DNA of 10,432 nucleotides from Balneola sp. Its GTDB lineage: Bacteria; Bacteroidota; Rhodothermia; Balneolales; Balneolaceae. Of this stretch, positions 1 to 7,598 are shown piece after piece. Where the stretch lies: the NCBI GenBank assembly GCA_002730655.1, contig PCAT01000055.1, positions 1 to 10,432 on the forward strand, given 5' to 3'. The position numbers and the translations under genes are program-made. Position 1 is the stretch's first letter. Every line of letters starts with the position of its first letter. The notes beneath the pieces were generated by a model. The model made no database searches and was not told the origin of the DNA. It saw only the letters and a program-made list of their open reading frames with translations.

Positions 1-1679
1 AAAGCAAAAGTACCATTCAGTTCTCGACCAGTGATCATAAACTTTTGGCGCTGTGGGAAAATCAAGCCGTAGAAGTGCGGGTAATGGGTGATTATTGGGA
101 GTTGGACATTCCCGAGCGGGCCCGTTTTGTTGATCGTAGTTACTTACGGCTTTGGTTAGCAAATGATGTTGAAGTATTACATAATCTTAGGATTCCAATA
201 CAAAATGGGAATATTGTGCAGAATGCGGATCAACTAACCCGGCATGACCGATCATCATGGAATATGTATTTTGTATTTTTAGATCGGTTTAACGATGGGA
301 ACAAAGAGAATAACCGCCGAGTAAATGACCCTGAAATACATCCCTCAGTAAACTACTACGGGGGTGATTTGCAAGGCCTTATTGAGATTATTCAGTCAGG
401 TTATTTTGATTCCCTTTCGGTGAATACCTTATGGCTTTCTCCCATTGTTCAAAATCCAGAGGGAGCCTATGGATTGTGGGACCAAGAAGGTGTAAGAAGT
501 ACCTTTTCTGGGTATCATGGTTATTGGCCTATTTCTTCTTCTAGAATCGATGACAGAATGGGTACAAAGGAAGATTTAAAGGAATTAATTGAACTTGCCC
601 ATGCAAGGGATATGAATATTTTACTTGATTATGTGGCCAATCATGTGCATCAAGAGCATCCTGTGATGCAGCAACACCCAGAGTGGAAAACCGATTTATA
701 TCTGCCAGACGGAACTATGAATACCCAGCTTTGGGATGAACAACGTCTGACTACTTGGTTCGATACTTTTATGCCTAGTTTGGACTTTTCACAGGAAGAA
801 GTTGTAGAAGCGATGTCTGATTCTGCTTTATATTGGATTCATGAATTTAATATCGATGGATTTCGCCACGACGCAACTAAACATATTCCATTAGTCTTTT
901 GGCGTAAGCTCACTCATAAAATTAACAAGCAACTCAGGGAAAACCAAGAACGTACTTTTTATCAGATAGGAGAGACATACGGAAGCAGGCCTCTCATTGC
1001 TAGTTATGTTCGGAGTGGATTATTGGATGCCCAATTCGATTTTAGCCTCTTTGATGCAGCACAATCTAGCTTTGGTCAAAACCAATCGATGCATTCTTTA
1101 GCTGAGCAACTCAGAGAAAGTATTAGATATTATGGAATGACCAATCAGATGGGTGTCATATCAGGTAATCATGACAAAGCCCGTTTCATTAGTTTAGCCA
1201 GTGGGGAAGTACGTTGGGAAGAAGATGCAAAACTAGCTGCTTGGACTCGGAATATTTCTGATCCTAGTGAAGAAGGTTATGCTAGGTTACAACTCATGCA
1301 CACCTGGATATTTACTGTCCCTGGAATTCCAGTCACTTATTATGGAGATGAATTTGGGTTACCTGGGGCCAATGATCCTGATAATCGACGACCCATGAAA
1401 TTTGAGGGGCTGAATTCACTTGAACAGCAAAGCCTATCCCACTATATCAGTATGGCTAGACTCCGGGCTAGTCATCTAGCACTTCATTATGGGTCACTTC
1501 GATTCGAAACCATTGAAGAGGATCTACTGATATTTGAGCGCGTTTATTTCAACGAATCGATTTGGGTATTCTTCAATATATCCGACAATCCTAAACTAAT
1601 AACCTTCGAACACCCTTTCAAAGAGGAGTCTATCTCAATTGAACTCGCATCAATGAGCTCGTTGGTTCAGGTGTTTTAA
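1..1679 (+). CDS. GH13 alpha-amylase family glycosidase, 5' end cut by window edge
   Basis: This is a retaining alpha-glucan hydrolase or transglycosidase of family GH13. The frame is already open at base 3 and reads through to the TAA at 1677-1679. The TTG at 45 is only an internal codon, so the true start lies left of the window. The first ~70 visible residues look like the end of an N-terminal beta-sandwich domain. The barrel then begins around SWNMYFVFLDRFNDG. All four GH13 regions are present: region I DYVANH (627-644), region II GFRHDATKH with the nucleophile Asp at 870-872, region III IGETYG with the acid/base Glu at 972-974, and region IV SGNHD with the transition-state Asp at 1173-1175. 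A short C-terminal beta domain follows. The enzyme is therefore predicted active on alpha-1,4 glucans; exact specificity (amylase, neopullulanase, cyclomaltodextrinase) cannot be read. It lies 40 nt upstream of a second GH13 gene and is probably co-transcribed with it. Confidence 0.93.
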   Translation, partial: SKSTIQFSTSDHKLLALWENQAVEVRVMGDYWELDIPERARFVDRSYLRLWLANDVEVLHNLRIPIQNGNIVQNADQLTRHDRSSWNMYFVFLDRFNDGNKENNRRVNDPEIHPSVNYYGGDLQGLIEIIQSGYFDSLSVNTLWLSPIVQNPEGAYGLWDQEGVRSTFSGYHGYWPISSSRIDDRMGTKEDLKELIELAHARDMNILLDYVANHVHQEHPVMQQHPEWKTDLYLPDGTMNTQLWDEQRLTTWFDTFMPSLDFSQEEVVEAMSDSALYWIHEFNIDGFRHDATKHIPLVFWRKLTHKINKQLRENQERTFYQIGETYGSRPLIASYVRSGLLDAQFDFSLFDAAQSSFGQNQSMHSLAEQLRESIRYYGMTNQMGVISGNHDKARFISLASGEVRWEEDAKLAAWTRNISDPSEEGYARLQLMHTWIFTVPGIPVTYYGDEFGLPGANDPDNRRPMKFEGLNSLEQQSLSHYISMARLRASHLALHYGSLRFETIEEDLLIFERVYFNESIWVFFNISDNPKLITFEHPFKEESISIELASMSSLVQVF

Positions 1680-1719
1680 CCGTAACTGTTAGTAATAATA
1701 ATCTATAAATCATTTAATC

Positions 1720-3114
1720 ATGAATTTACATCATCAATCTTATTTATCACGTAATCTCAGTTTATTTGTTTTAGGGCTTTTTATGCACACTGTGGCTTGC
1801 ACACAATCTTCTACCATGGATTCGGTAGCACCTGTGTCCAAAGTAACTCAACCAGAATGGAGTAAAAATGCTACTATTTATGAGGTAAACGTACGCCAAT
1901 ATACCTCGGAAGGTACTTTTAATGCTTTTTCAGAACATTTACCTAGATTAAAAGAGATGGGAGTAGATATTCTTTGGTTTATGCCAATCCATCCAATTGG
2001 TAAAGTTAATCGAAAAGAGAATGAAGATAGTATGGGAAGTTATTATTCGGTACAGGATTACAAAGCGGTAAGCACAGACTATGGTACAGAAGAAGATTTC
2101 AGAGTATTAGTTGAACAGGCACACAAACTCGGGATGAAAGTGATTCTAGATTGGGTGCCAAATCATACTGCTTGGGATAATCCCTGGACAGAAAATAAAG
2201 ATTGGTATGTACTTAATGAGGAAGGTGATTTCATTCCACCGTTAGGGACAGATTGGACCGATGTAATTCAACTCAACTATGCCAATGAAGATATGCGAAC
2301 TTCAATGATCGATGCCATGAAGTACTGGGTCACCGAGTTTGGTGTAGATGGGTATAGATGCGATGTAGCCGGAAAGGTTCCCACCGATTTTTGGGTACGT
2401 GCTCATTTCGAATTAGACGAAATTAAGGATGTTTTTATGCTAGCCGAAGATGGAAATCCTGAATTACTTTTAGAAGCTTTTGATATGAATTATGCATGGG
2501 AATATGCACATATCATAAGAGAGATTGCGAAGGGAGCAATGACTTTTGATCGCTTGGATTCTTTATTAGTAGAAGACGCAAAAAAATTTCCTGACAATTC
2601 GTACCGTATGTTTTTTACGTCGAATCATGATGAGAATTCTTGGAAAGGAACCGATACTGATTTGTATGGGGATAATTTCCAGAATTTTGCGGTTCTGTCA
2701 GCTACTATTGACGGTATGCCTTTAGTTTATAGTGGGCAAGAAGCAGTGTTGGACAAGCAATTATTATTCTTTGAAAAAGATGAAATCGATTGGAAGGACT
2801 ATGCCCTGGTAGATTTTTATACTGATCTATTGGCATTGAATAAGCGAAACGAAGCTCTTTGGAACGGTTCTTATGGAGCTAATCCGGTACGTATTTTTTC
2901 GCCAGAAGGTACGTATGCTTATCAGCGAAATAAAGGAGATTTTGGTGTTTATGTAGGGCTAAATAATACCCAAATGACTCAAGATTTTAACCTGCCACTA
3001 GAAGTGGGTACAATATATAAGACATATGGGATGGATTCTGCTTTTTATGAAGCAAACGGAAACGATATCATGAGTATACCAGCTAATTCTTGGGTGATAT
3101 TAAGTACCCATTAA
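1720..3114 (+). CDS. GH13 alpha-amylase, predicted lipoprotein
   Basis: This is a second, smaller GH13 enzyme (464 aa) with its own export signal. Residues 1-26 form a signal peptide with a hydrophobic core (LSLFVLGLF) ending in HTVA-C27, a plausible but non-ideal lipobox because -3 is Thr rather than Leu/Val/Ile. A Ser/Thr-rich linker follows before the barrel starts near WSKNATIYEVNVRQY. Catalytic regions are intact: DWVPNH (Asp144 to His149), GYRCD with nucleophile Asp215, MLAEDG with acid/base Glu243, and TSNHDE with Asp304. A short C-terminal beta-sandwich (about residues 385-464) completes the protein. The ATG at 1720 has no Shine-Dalgarno, as is common in Bacteroidota. It differs from the preceding GH13 in length, secretion signal and sequence, so it is not a recent duplicate. 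It probably cuts malto-oligosaccharides or starch fragments at the cell envelope and feeds the transporter encoded next. Family assignment is firm; the exact substrate is inferred. Confidence 0.92.
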   Translation: MNLHHQSYLSRNLSLFVLGLFMHTVACTQSSTMDSVAPVSKVTQPEWSKNATIYEVNVRQYTSEGTFNAFSEHLPRLKEMGVDILWFMPIHPIGKVNRKENEDSMGSYYSVQDYKAVSTDYGTEEDFRVLVEQAHKLGMKVILDWVPNHTAWDNPWTENKDWYVLNEEGDFIPPLGTDWTDVIQLNYANEDMRTSMIDAMKYWVTEFGVDGYRCDVAGKVPTDFWVRAHFELDEIKDVFMLAEDGNPELLLEAFDMNYAWEYAHIIREIAKGAMTFDRLDSLLVEDAKKFPDNSYRMFFTSNHDENSWKGTDTDLYGDNFQNFAVLSATIDGMPLVYSGQEAVLDKQLLFFEKDEIDWKDYALVDFYTDLLALNKRNEALWNGSYGANPVRIFSPEGTYAYQRNKGDFGVYVGLNNTQMTQDFNLPLEVGTIYKTYGMDSAFYEANGNDIMSIPANSWVILSTH

Positions 3115-3158
3115 ACTAAAATCATATAATAGCCGCTTTTATAACTTAATCATTATTT

Positions 3159-3162
3159 GGAG
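3159..3162 (+). promoter_or_regulatory. Shine-Dalgarno GGAG for the MFS transporter
   Basis: GGAG sits 6 nt before the ATG at 3169. It supports that start and stands out because most other genes in this window have no recognisable Shine-Dalgarno. Confidence 0.55.
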
Positions 3163-3168
3163 TAACCA

Positions 3169-4524
3169 ATGAATCGAACAAAACCCAACTTGAGAAAAGC
3201 AGATATTTGGAACATGAGTATGGGCTTTTTAGGTATTCAAATGGGTTTTGCCCTGCAGAATGCCAATGCCAGTAGAATACTTCAAACCTTTGGCGCTGAT
3301 GTAGAACACCTTTCTTGGTTTTGGTTAGTAGCGCCTATCACTGGTATGATTGTACAGCCCATTGTTGGACACTACAGCGATAATACATGGACTCGTTTAG
3401 GGCGTAGGCGTCCATATTTTTTAGCAGGTGCTGTGCTCGCTAGTTTGGGACTCATTCTTATGCCTAATGCGGGATTATTTGCTGCTTTTATTCCTGCTTT
3501 GTGGGTAGGTGCAGGTATGCTCATGATTATGGATGCCTCCTTTAATATAGCTATGGAGCCATTTAGAGCCCTAGTTGCTGATAAATTACCTAGCTCACAA
3601 CGAACACTAGGTTTTTCCATTCAAACTGTACTAATTGGAATTGGTGCCGTAGTTGGTTCTTGGTTACCATATATACTGGCTGAAGGCTTTGGATGGGGTA
3701 AAGCAGCAGGGGAAGGTGAAATCCCATTGAATTTAATCATCTCATTTGTGGTGGGTGCGGCTATACTGTTGGGATCTATTGTATGGACCGTAATCACAAC
3801 CTCTGAGTATAGTCCGGAAGAGCTTGCTGAATTTGATGACAAAGAAGGTGAAACAATAGTGGAAGAAAAGCCCTCTTTAATAGATATATTCAAAGATTTT
3901 ACTTCTATGCCCGAAACGATGAAGCAGTTGGGCCTGGTTCAGTTTTTTTCATGGTTTGCATTATTTTCGATGTGGGTATTCACGACACCAGCTATCGCTG
4001 AGCATGTTTTTGGGGTGGCTAGAGGGGATACGAACTCTCCATTATTTCAAGAAGCTGGAAATTGGGTTGGAGTTATTTTTGGGGTGTACAATGGTGTCTC
4101 TGCTATATTTGCCTTTTTCCTGCCAAAAATTGCTGCAGCCGTTGGTCGCAAAAAGACGCATGCGATCTCCCTCATTTTAGGTGGGCTAGGTCTTATATCG
4201 ATTTATTTCATTCAAGATAAATACTGGCTCCTTCTCTCTATGATTGGTATTGGTATAGCTTGGGCGAGTATTTTAGCTATGCCATATGCTATTTTGGCTG
4301 GATCAATTCCTGCAAAAAAAATGGGTGTATACATGGGGATATTCAACTTTTTTATCACCTTTCCACAGATAGTTAATGGAATTATTGGTGGCCCCATTGT
4401 TAAATATCTATATGGAGGTGAGGCAATATGGGCTTTAGTGACAGCTGGAATTTTTATGTTGTTAGGCGCATGGTCGGTTATGAGGGTGAATGATGTGGAT
4501 GGGGATTCAGCTATTCTATCGTGA
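3169..4524 (+). CDS. SLC45-type MFS sugar transporter
   Basis: This is a polytopic inner-membrane carrier of the major facilitator superfamily (451 aa, about 11-12 hydrophobic segments). It most resembles the SLC45/GPH branch that moves sucrose, maltose and related oligosaccharides, usually with a proton. After helix 2 there is the diagnostic loop GHYSDNTWTRLGRRRP (residues 67-82), matching the SD...R-GRRRP pattern of that branch. The second half has the equivalent VGRKK loop (325-329). A hydrophilic, acidic central loop (about residues 213-245, SPEELAEFDDKEG onward) separates the two six-helix halves. The ATG at 3169 has a GGAG 6 nt upstream. The gene is 54 nt downstream of the lipoprotein GH13, which fits import of the oligosaccharides that enzyme releases. 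Substrate is inferred from family and context; a disaccharide or short maltodextrin is the best guess. Confidence 0.9.
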   Translation: MNRTKPNLRKADIWNMSMGFLGIQMGFALQNANASRILQTFGADVEHLSWFWLVAPITGMIVQPIVGHYSDNTWTRLGRRRPYFLAGAVLASLGLILMPNAGLFAAFIPALWVGAGMLMIMDASFNIAMEPFRALVADKLPSSQRTLGFSIQTVLIGIGAVVGSWLPYILAEGFGWGKAAGEGEIPLNLIISFVVGAAILLGSIVWTVITTSEYSPEELAEFDDKEGETIVEEKPSLIDIFKDFTSMPETMKQLGLVQFFSWFALFSMWVFTTPAIAEHVFGVARGDTNSPLFQEAGNWVGVIFGVYNGVSAIFAFFLPKIAAAVGRKKTHAISLILGGLGLISIYFIQDKYWLLLSMIGIGIAWASILAMPYAILAGSIPAKKMGVYMGIFNFFITFPQIVNGIIGGPIVKYLYGGEAIWALVTAGIFMLLGAWSVMRVNDVDGDSAILS

Positions 4525-4549
4525 TACTAATCTAAGCTAAGAATTAGTA
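4525..4549 (+). terminator. weak AT-rich hairpin after the sugar operon
   Basis: TACTAAT (4525-4531) is exactly complementary to ATTAGTA (4543-4549), giving a 7-bp stem with an 11-nt loop directly after the transporter stop codon. The T-rich run ATTTTATTTTTAG follows at about 4555-4569. The stem has only one G-C pair, so this is at best a weak intrinsic terminator. It does sit at the boundary between two functional blocks. The rest of the gap to 4680 shows no convincing promoter or RNA gene. Confidence 0.3.
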
Positions 4550-4680
4550 AACTTGATTTTATTTTTAGTTATAAACAATTAAAGAACCGAATGAATGAAA
4601 CATTAATTGGTGCATTTCAGATAGCCCATGTTTTCTGGTATTAACTCAGCGATAAAGTATAGAAAGCACTAACTTTTATT

Positions 4681-5319
4681 ATGAAATTAGATTCTAAACA
4701 GTTTGTTCCATTTGTACTGGTGATAGCATTCTTAGGATTGGTTGCTATTGTATTTTTTTCCTTTAATTTTAATTCAAGACAATTGGAGACCTTCAATAGT
4801 ATCCTCCAGGAAAAAACCGATTCATTTTTAGTTGAGTATGTTTCTGTATTACAAAATGGGTTTTTAGATCAAGAAACGGATAGCTTACAATTGGTTTCAC
4901 TTTCCGATCAATCGATCATTCTGCTATTTGCTGCTCGTTGGTCGGATAAGTCATCTGAAGTTGTGAATCAAATAGAGCAAATAATTAATAGATTTAATTC
5001 TACAACTACAGACTACTATAAAAAGGCTCCAAAACTTGTTATTGCATTAGTCTTGGATACGCGAGAAGGCTATGGTAAACAAGTCGAGGGTATTCAACTA
5101 AAAGGAGATAATAAGCGATGGTATGGAAATGATCATGATTTTTCTAAGCAATATCTCATAATAGATGGAAGTAACTTATTTAATGAATTTCAAATTCCAG
5201 GTATCCCCACATTGGTCTATCTAATGGATGGACAAATTCTTTGGACACAAGTTGGATATAGAAATTCTTCACAATTACAGCCTTTAACAAGTTTAATTAA
5301 GACTAGGCTTGGAAGCTAG
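4681..5319 (+). CDS. membrane-anchored thioredoxin-fold protein lacking CxxC
   Basis: I do not recognise a named gene here. The 212-aa product has one N-terminal transmembrane segment (about residues 8-28, FVPFVLVIAFLGLVAIVFF) with a short Lys-containing start, so it is probably anchored in the inner membrane with the rest outside the cytoplasm. From about residue 70 the layout is that of a thioredoxin fold: a strand SIILLFAARW, then a helix, a central strand KLVIALVLDTR, and the signature GIPTLVYLMDG with the cis-proline at Pro176. Where redox members have WCxxC, this protein reads W87-S-D-K-S-S. It contains no catalytic cysteine pair, so disulfide exchange is not expected. A structural, chaperone-like or assembly role is possible. 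It has no Shine-Dalgarno. It precedes the pabC-like gene and may share its transcript, but a functional link to folate is not evident. Confidence 0.75.
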   Translation: MKLDSKQFVPFVLVIAFLGLVAIVFFSFNFNSRQLETFNSILQEKTDSFLVEYVSVLQNGFLDQETDSLQLVSLSDQSIILLFAARWSDKSSEVVNQIEQIINRFNSTTTDYYKKAPKLVIALVLDTREGYGKQVEGIQLKGDNKRWYGNDHDFSKQYLIIDGSNLFNEFQIPGIPTLVYLMDGQILWTQVGYRNSSQLQPLTSLIKTRLGS

Positions 5320-5395
5320 TAAGGATATAGAATTGGTTGCGAATACCTCTAAAAAGCTTGTGGATGAAGAACAGGTTAAAAAAGCACGTGATACC

Positions 5396-6244
5396 ATGTT
5401 AACTGAGTCTTGGGTTTGCCTTAACGGGACTTGGATGCTAGAGTCTGAAGCATATATTCCTGTTGAAAACAGAGGGATGATGTATGGAGATGGCTTATTT
5501 GAGACAATGGTTAGTACTAATGGGCAAGTATTATTGCTAAACGAGCACTTGAATCGTCTGAATAACGGTTTAGATTATTTGAGTATCGATTTACAATCAT
5601 CCAGGGAGGAGTGGAGACGGTTGTTTGAAGTTGGTATAAGAAAGAATGGTCATTTAGGTACGCAGCATGTCCTACGTTTGCAATGTTGGAGGAATGGGGG
5701 AAGAGGATATACAAGTAGAACTTCTAAGGGATCATGGTTCCTTTCCTTTCGCGCAATGCCGAATGAATTTGACAAGACCATTTATCGTTTAATGAGTAGT
5801 TCTTTTACTTTGTCCGAAAAAGCAGTAAAGGCGAACTTTTTAAAATCATCTAATGCACTATTATATGTAATGGCCGCATCTGAGGCTCAACAAAAAGACT
5901 ATGATGATGCACTTCTTTGTAACGGGGATGGCTATGTAGGAGAATGTAGTTCTGCCAATATTTTTTGGGTAAAAGATCAAACAATATATACTCCATCTAT
6001 AAGTTGTGGTATTTTGCAAGGCACTCGAAGAGACGCATTGTTGCGCGAATTATACAATCAATCTTTATTTAGTGTTCAAGAGGGACTATTTCACATAGAA
6101 TCATTGCTCGAAGCAGATGTCGTTTTTTTAACAAGTACTATCAAGGAAATACAACTCGTACACTCCCTAGACACAATTCAATTCGGTAAAGATTTGGACA
6201 TATTAGATAGGGTCAATAAGATATATCAGTCAACTATCTTATAG
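5396..6244 (+). CDS. pabC: class IV aminotransferase-fold PLP enzyme, probable aminodeoxychorismate lyase
   Basis: This is a fold-type IV PLP enzyme. By context it most likely cleaves 4-amino-4-deoxychorismate to p-aminobenzoate and pyruvate for folate synthesis. With the ATG at 5396 it is 282 aa, close to the family size. Motifs seen are NRGMMYGDGLFETM (25-38), where GDGLFETM favours PabC over branched-chain aminotransferases; the likely Schiff-base Lys150 in NFLKSSN; and E183-CSSANIF, the conserved Glu and SxxNIF that hold the PLP pyridine nitrogen and phosphate. GILQGTRR further on is the usual second phosphate-binding loop. The frame stays open upstream to a TTG at 5309 and a GTG at 5360. 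I chose 5396 because it places LNG at the usual N-terminal distance. The gene ends 3 nt before folC, which argues for the folate role. D-amino acid or branched-chain aminotransferase activity remains possible. Confidence 0.8.
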   Translation: MLTESWVCLNGTWMLESEAYIPVENRGMMYGDGLFETMVSTNGQVLLLNEHLNRLNNGLDYLSIDLQSSREEWRRLFEVGIRKNGHLGTQHVLRLQCWRNGGRGYTSRTSKGSWFLSFRAMPNEFDKTIYRLMSSSFTLSEKAVKANFLKSSNALLYVMAASEAQQKDYDDALLCNGDGYVGECSSANIFWVKDQTIYTPSISCGILQGTRRDALLRELYNQSLFSVQEGLFHIESLLEADVVFLTSTIKEIQLVHSLDTIQFGKDLDILDRVNKIYQSTIL

Positions 6245-6247
6245 AAA

Positions 6248-7498
6248 ATGCCTAATGAATTTCGCCATATTAAAGATGTTGAGAGATATTTAAATAGCGT
6301 TCCAAAATTTTCTACGGTTGGAGCCAAAGCTGCTAATTTTTCGCTAAAAAAGGTCAAAGATTTTTTACATGAATTGGGTAATCCTCATAAAAAATTCCCT
6401 TCTATTCATGTTGCTGGTACTAATGGAAAGGGGACGGTCTGTCACTTACTAGAAGCCACCTACCGTCACGCTGGATACAAAACAGGTTTATTCACATCAC
6501 CCCATTTAATTTCATTTAGCGAACGATTTCGAATACAAGGTAAACCTTTATCAAATAATAAATTAGTGGCTTTCTTTGCTCAAGTTTCTACCTTGCTGAA
6601 TTTATATAAACTTACCTATTTTGAGTTGAGTACGGTTATTGCTTTCACCTTATTTGAAGATGAACATATCGATATAGCAATTATTGAAACTGGTCTTGGA
6701 GGGCGATTAGATGCAACTAATGTACTACGGCCAAAATTATGTATTATCACTAGTATCTCCTATGATCATACCGATATTCTTGGCGAAGATTTAGCCTCTA
6801 TTGCTTTGGAAAAAGCTGGTATAATTAAGAAAAAAGTACCTTGCATTGTGGGTAATATTCCCGTTGATGCATATAGGGTAATCGCTGAGTGTGCCAATAG
6901 ACAAAAAGCTCCTTTATTTGAAGCGAAACAGTTACAGCCAAGTTTTTCAAAGAATAATATCATACTAAAAAAACCCAACATCGCGCTCAAAACATCTTTC
7001 ATCGAACAAATAAATGCTTGGAATGTGGCCATGACCTATCAATCTACTCAGTGTTTAAGAGATCAATTTCCGGTTAGTGAACAAAATTTTATTACCGCTA
7101 TTCAAGAATTTCCAGGGGTACCAGGAAGGTTTGAACACATACATTCAACTCATGCATGGTATTTCTCAGGGTCTCATAATCTAGAAGCAATCAAATCTAC
7201 TATTAGTACCGTTAAGACATTAAAAAACAATAGAAAAGTTATTGTGATGGGAATGATGAAAGATAAAATAAGCAAGGAAATATTAAATCAAACTTTGGGT
7301 TTTTACGATCGTTATTTTTACAAATTAGAAGGAAATAGAGCAGCCTCTATGATAGATATTCCGTCATATTTTAATATGAAATCTATGAATAATGGCAATG
7401 TAGAATATATATTAAGTGAATTGAAGACATCTTTGGTTATTTTTACTGGAAGTTTTTACTTTTACTCTATTGTTAAAGATTGGATGAGCCGAATATGA
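6248..7498 (+). CDS. folC: dihydrofolate synthase / folylpolyglutamate synthase
   Basis: This cytoplasmic Mur-ligase-family enzyme joins glutamate to dihydropteroate and extends folate polyglutamate tails using ATP. It is 416 aa, a normal length. Clear family motifs are the P-loop GTNGKGT (57-63, Lys61), LFTSPHLISFSERF (the folate-binding Omega loop), IIETGLGGRLDATN, SYDHTDILG, and EKAGIIK (Glu188, with Lys189 at the carbamylated-lysine position). GVPGRFE opens the C-terminal part, and TGSFYF near the end matches the usual TGS-x-Y strand. One motif is abnormal: the DGAHNP-type ATP-contact sequence reads SGSHNL (307-312), so the Asp and Pro are replaced while His310-Asn311 remain. The ATG lies 3 nt after the pabC-like stop with no Shine-Dalgarno, so translation is likely coupled. 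An unusual FolC is the best reading. A FolC-related ligase with a different substrate is a less likely alternative. Confidence 0.93.
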   Translation: MPNEFRHIKDVERYLNSVPKFSTVGAKAANFSLKKVKDFLHELGNPHKKFPSIHVAGTNGKGTVCHLLEATYRHAGYKTGLFTSPHLISFSERFRIQGKPLSNNKLVAFFAQVSTLLNLYKLTYFELSTVIAFTLFEDEHIDIAIIETGLGGRLDATNVLRPKLCIITSISYDHTDILGEDLASIALEKAGIIKKKVPCIVGNIPVDAYRVIAECANRQKAPLFEAKQLQPSFSKNNIILKKPNIALKTSFIEQINAWNVAMTYQSTQCLRDQFPVSEQNFITAIQEFPGVPGRFEHIHSTHAWYFSGSHNLEAIKSTISTVKTLKNNRKVIVMGMMKDKISKEILNQTLGFYDRYFYKLEGNRAASMIDIPSYFNMKSMNNGNVEYILSELKTSLVIFTGSFYFYSIVKDWMSRI

Positions 7499-7554
7499 AT
7501 GTGCTTTTCTTGTACGGCCAGAATTTTGATTACCTTTCCATCCATGAACTCTAA
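7495..7554 (+). pseudogene. 19-codon frame resembling the N-terminus of AroQ; stub or leader peptide
   Basis: The ATG overlaps the folC stop as ATGA and opens a frame ending at TAA 7552-7554. The peptide MNVLFLYGQNFDYLSIHEL lines up without gaps against the start of type II 3-dehydroquinate dehydratases (MKILVLNGPNLNLLGxREP), matching at M, L, L, G, N, L, I and E plus several conservative positions. Reading past the stop gives VFMTSVL, which still sits over the family's IYGSTTL. Only 100 nt separate folC from rho, so at most an N-terminal fragment of the ~145-aa enzyme could remain, and the REP arginine is already His. The alternative is a short translated leader in front of rho, as with rhoL in E. 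coli. The family consensus is from memory, and a chance match over 19 residues is possible. Confidence 0.35.
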
Positions 7555-7598
7555 GTATTTATGACGTCGGTACTAACACGTTTATTTAATTAAATTAT

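Noticed and set aside
1680..1719. Searched for a terminator or promoter between the two GH13 genes
   Set aside because: The 40-nt gap is AT-rich with no stable hairpin and no promoter match, consistent with an operon.
3372..3893. Two open frames on the - strand inside the MFS transporter gene
   Set aside because: They are antisense to a well-supported polytopic membrane protein. Their translations lack recognisable motifs and have the Ser/Pro/Ile-rich composition typical of reversed hydrophobic coding sequence.
3956..4180. 74-codon + strand frame within the MFS gene
   Set aside because: It is a frame-shifted reading of the transporter with no family signature and no separate start signal.
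7510..7538. Possible Bacteroidota-type promoter for rho (TTG, 18 nt, TACCTTTC)
   Set aside because: It resembles TTTG/TAnnTTTG only loosely. The last base of the -7 element is wrong and the spacing is slightly short. Too weak to list without transcript data.
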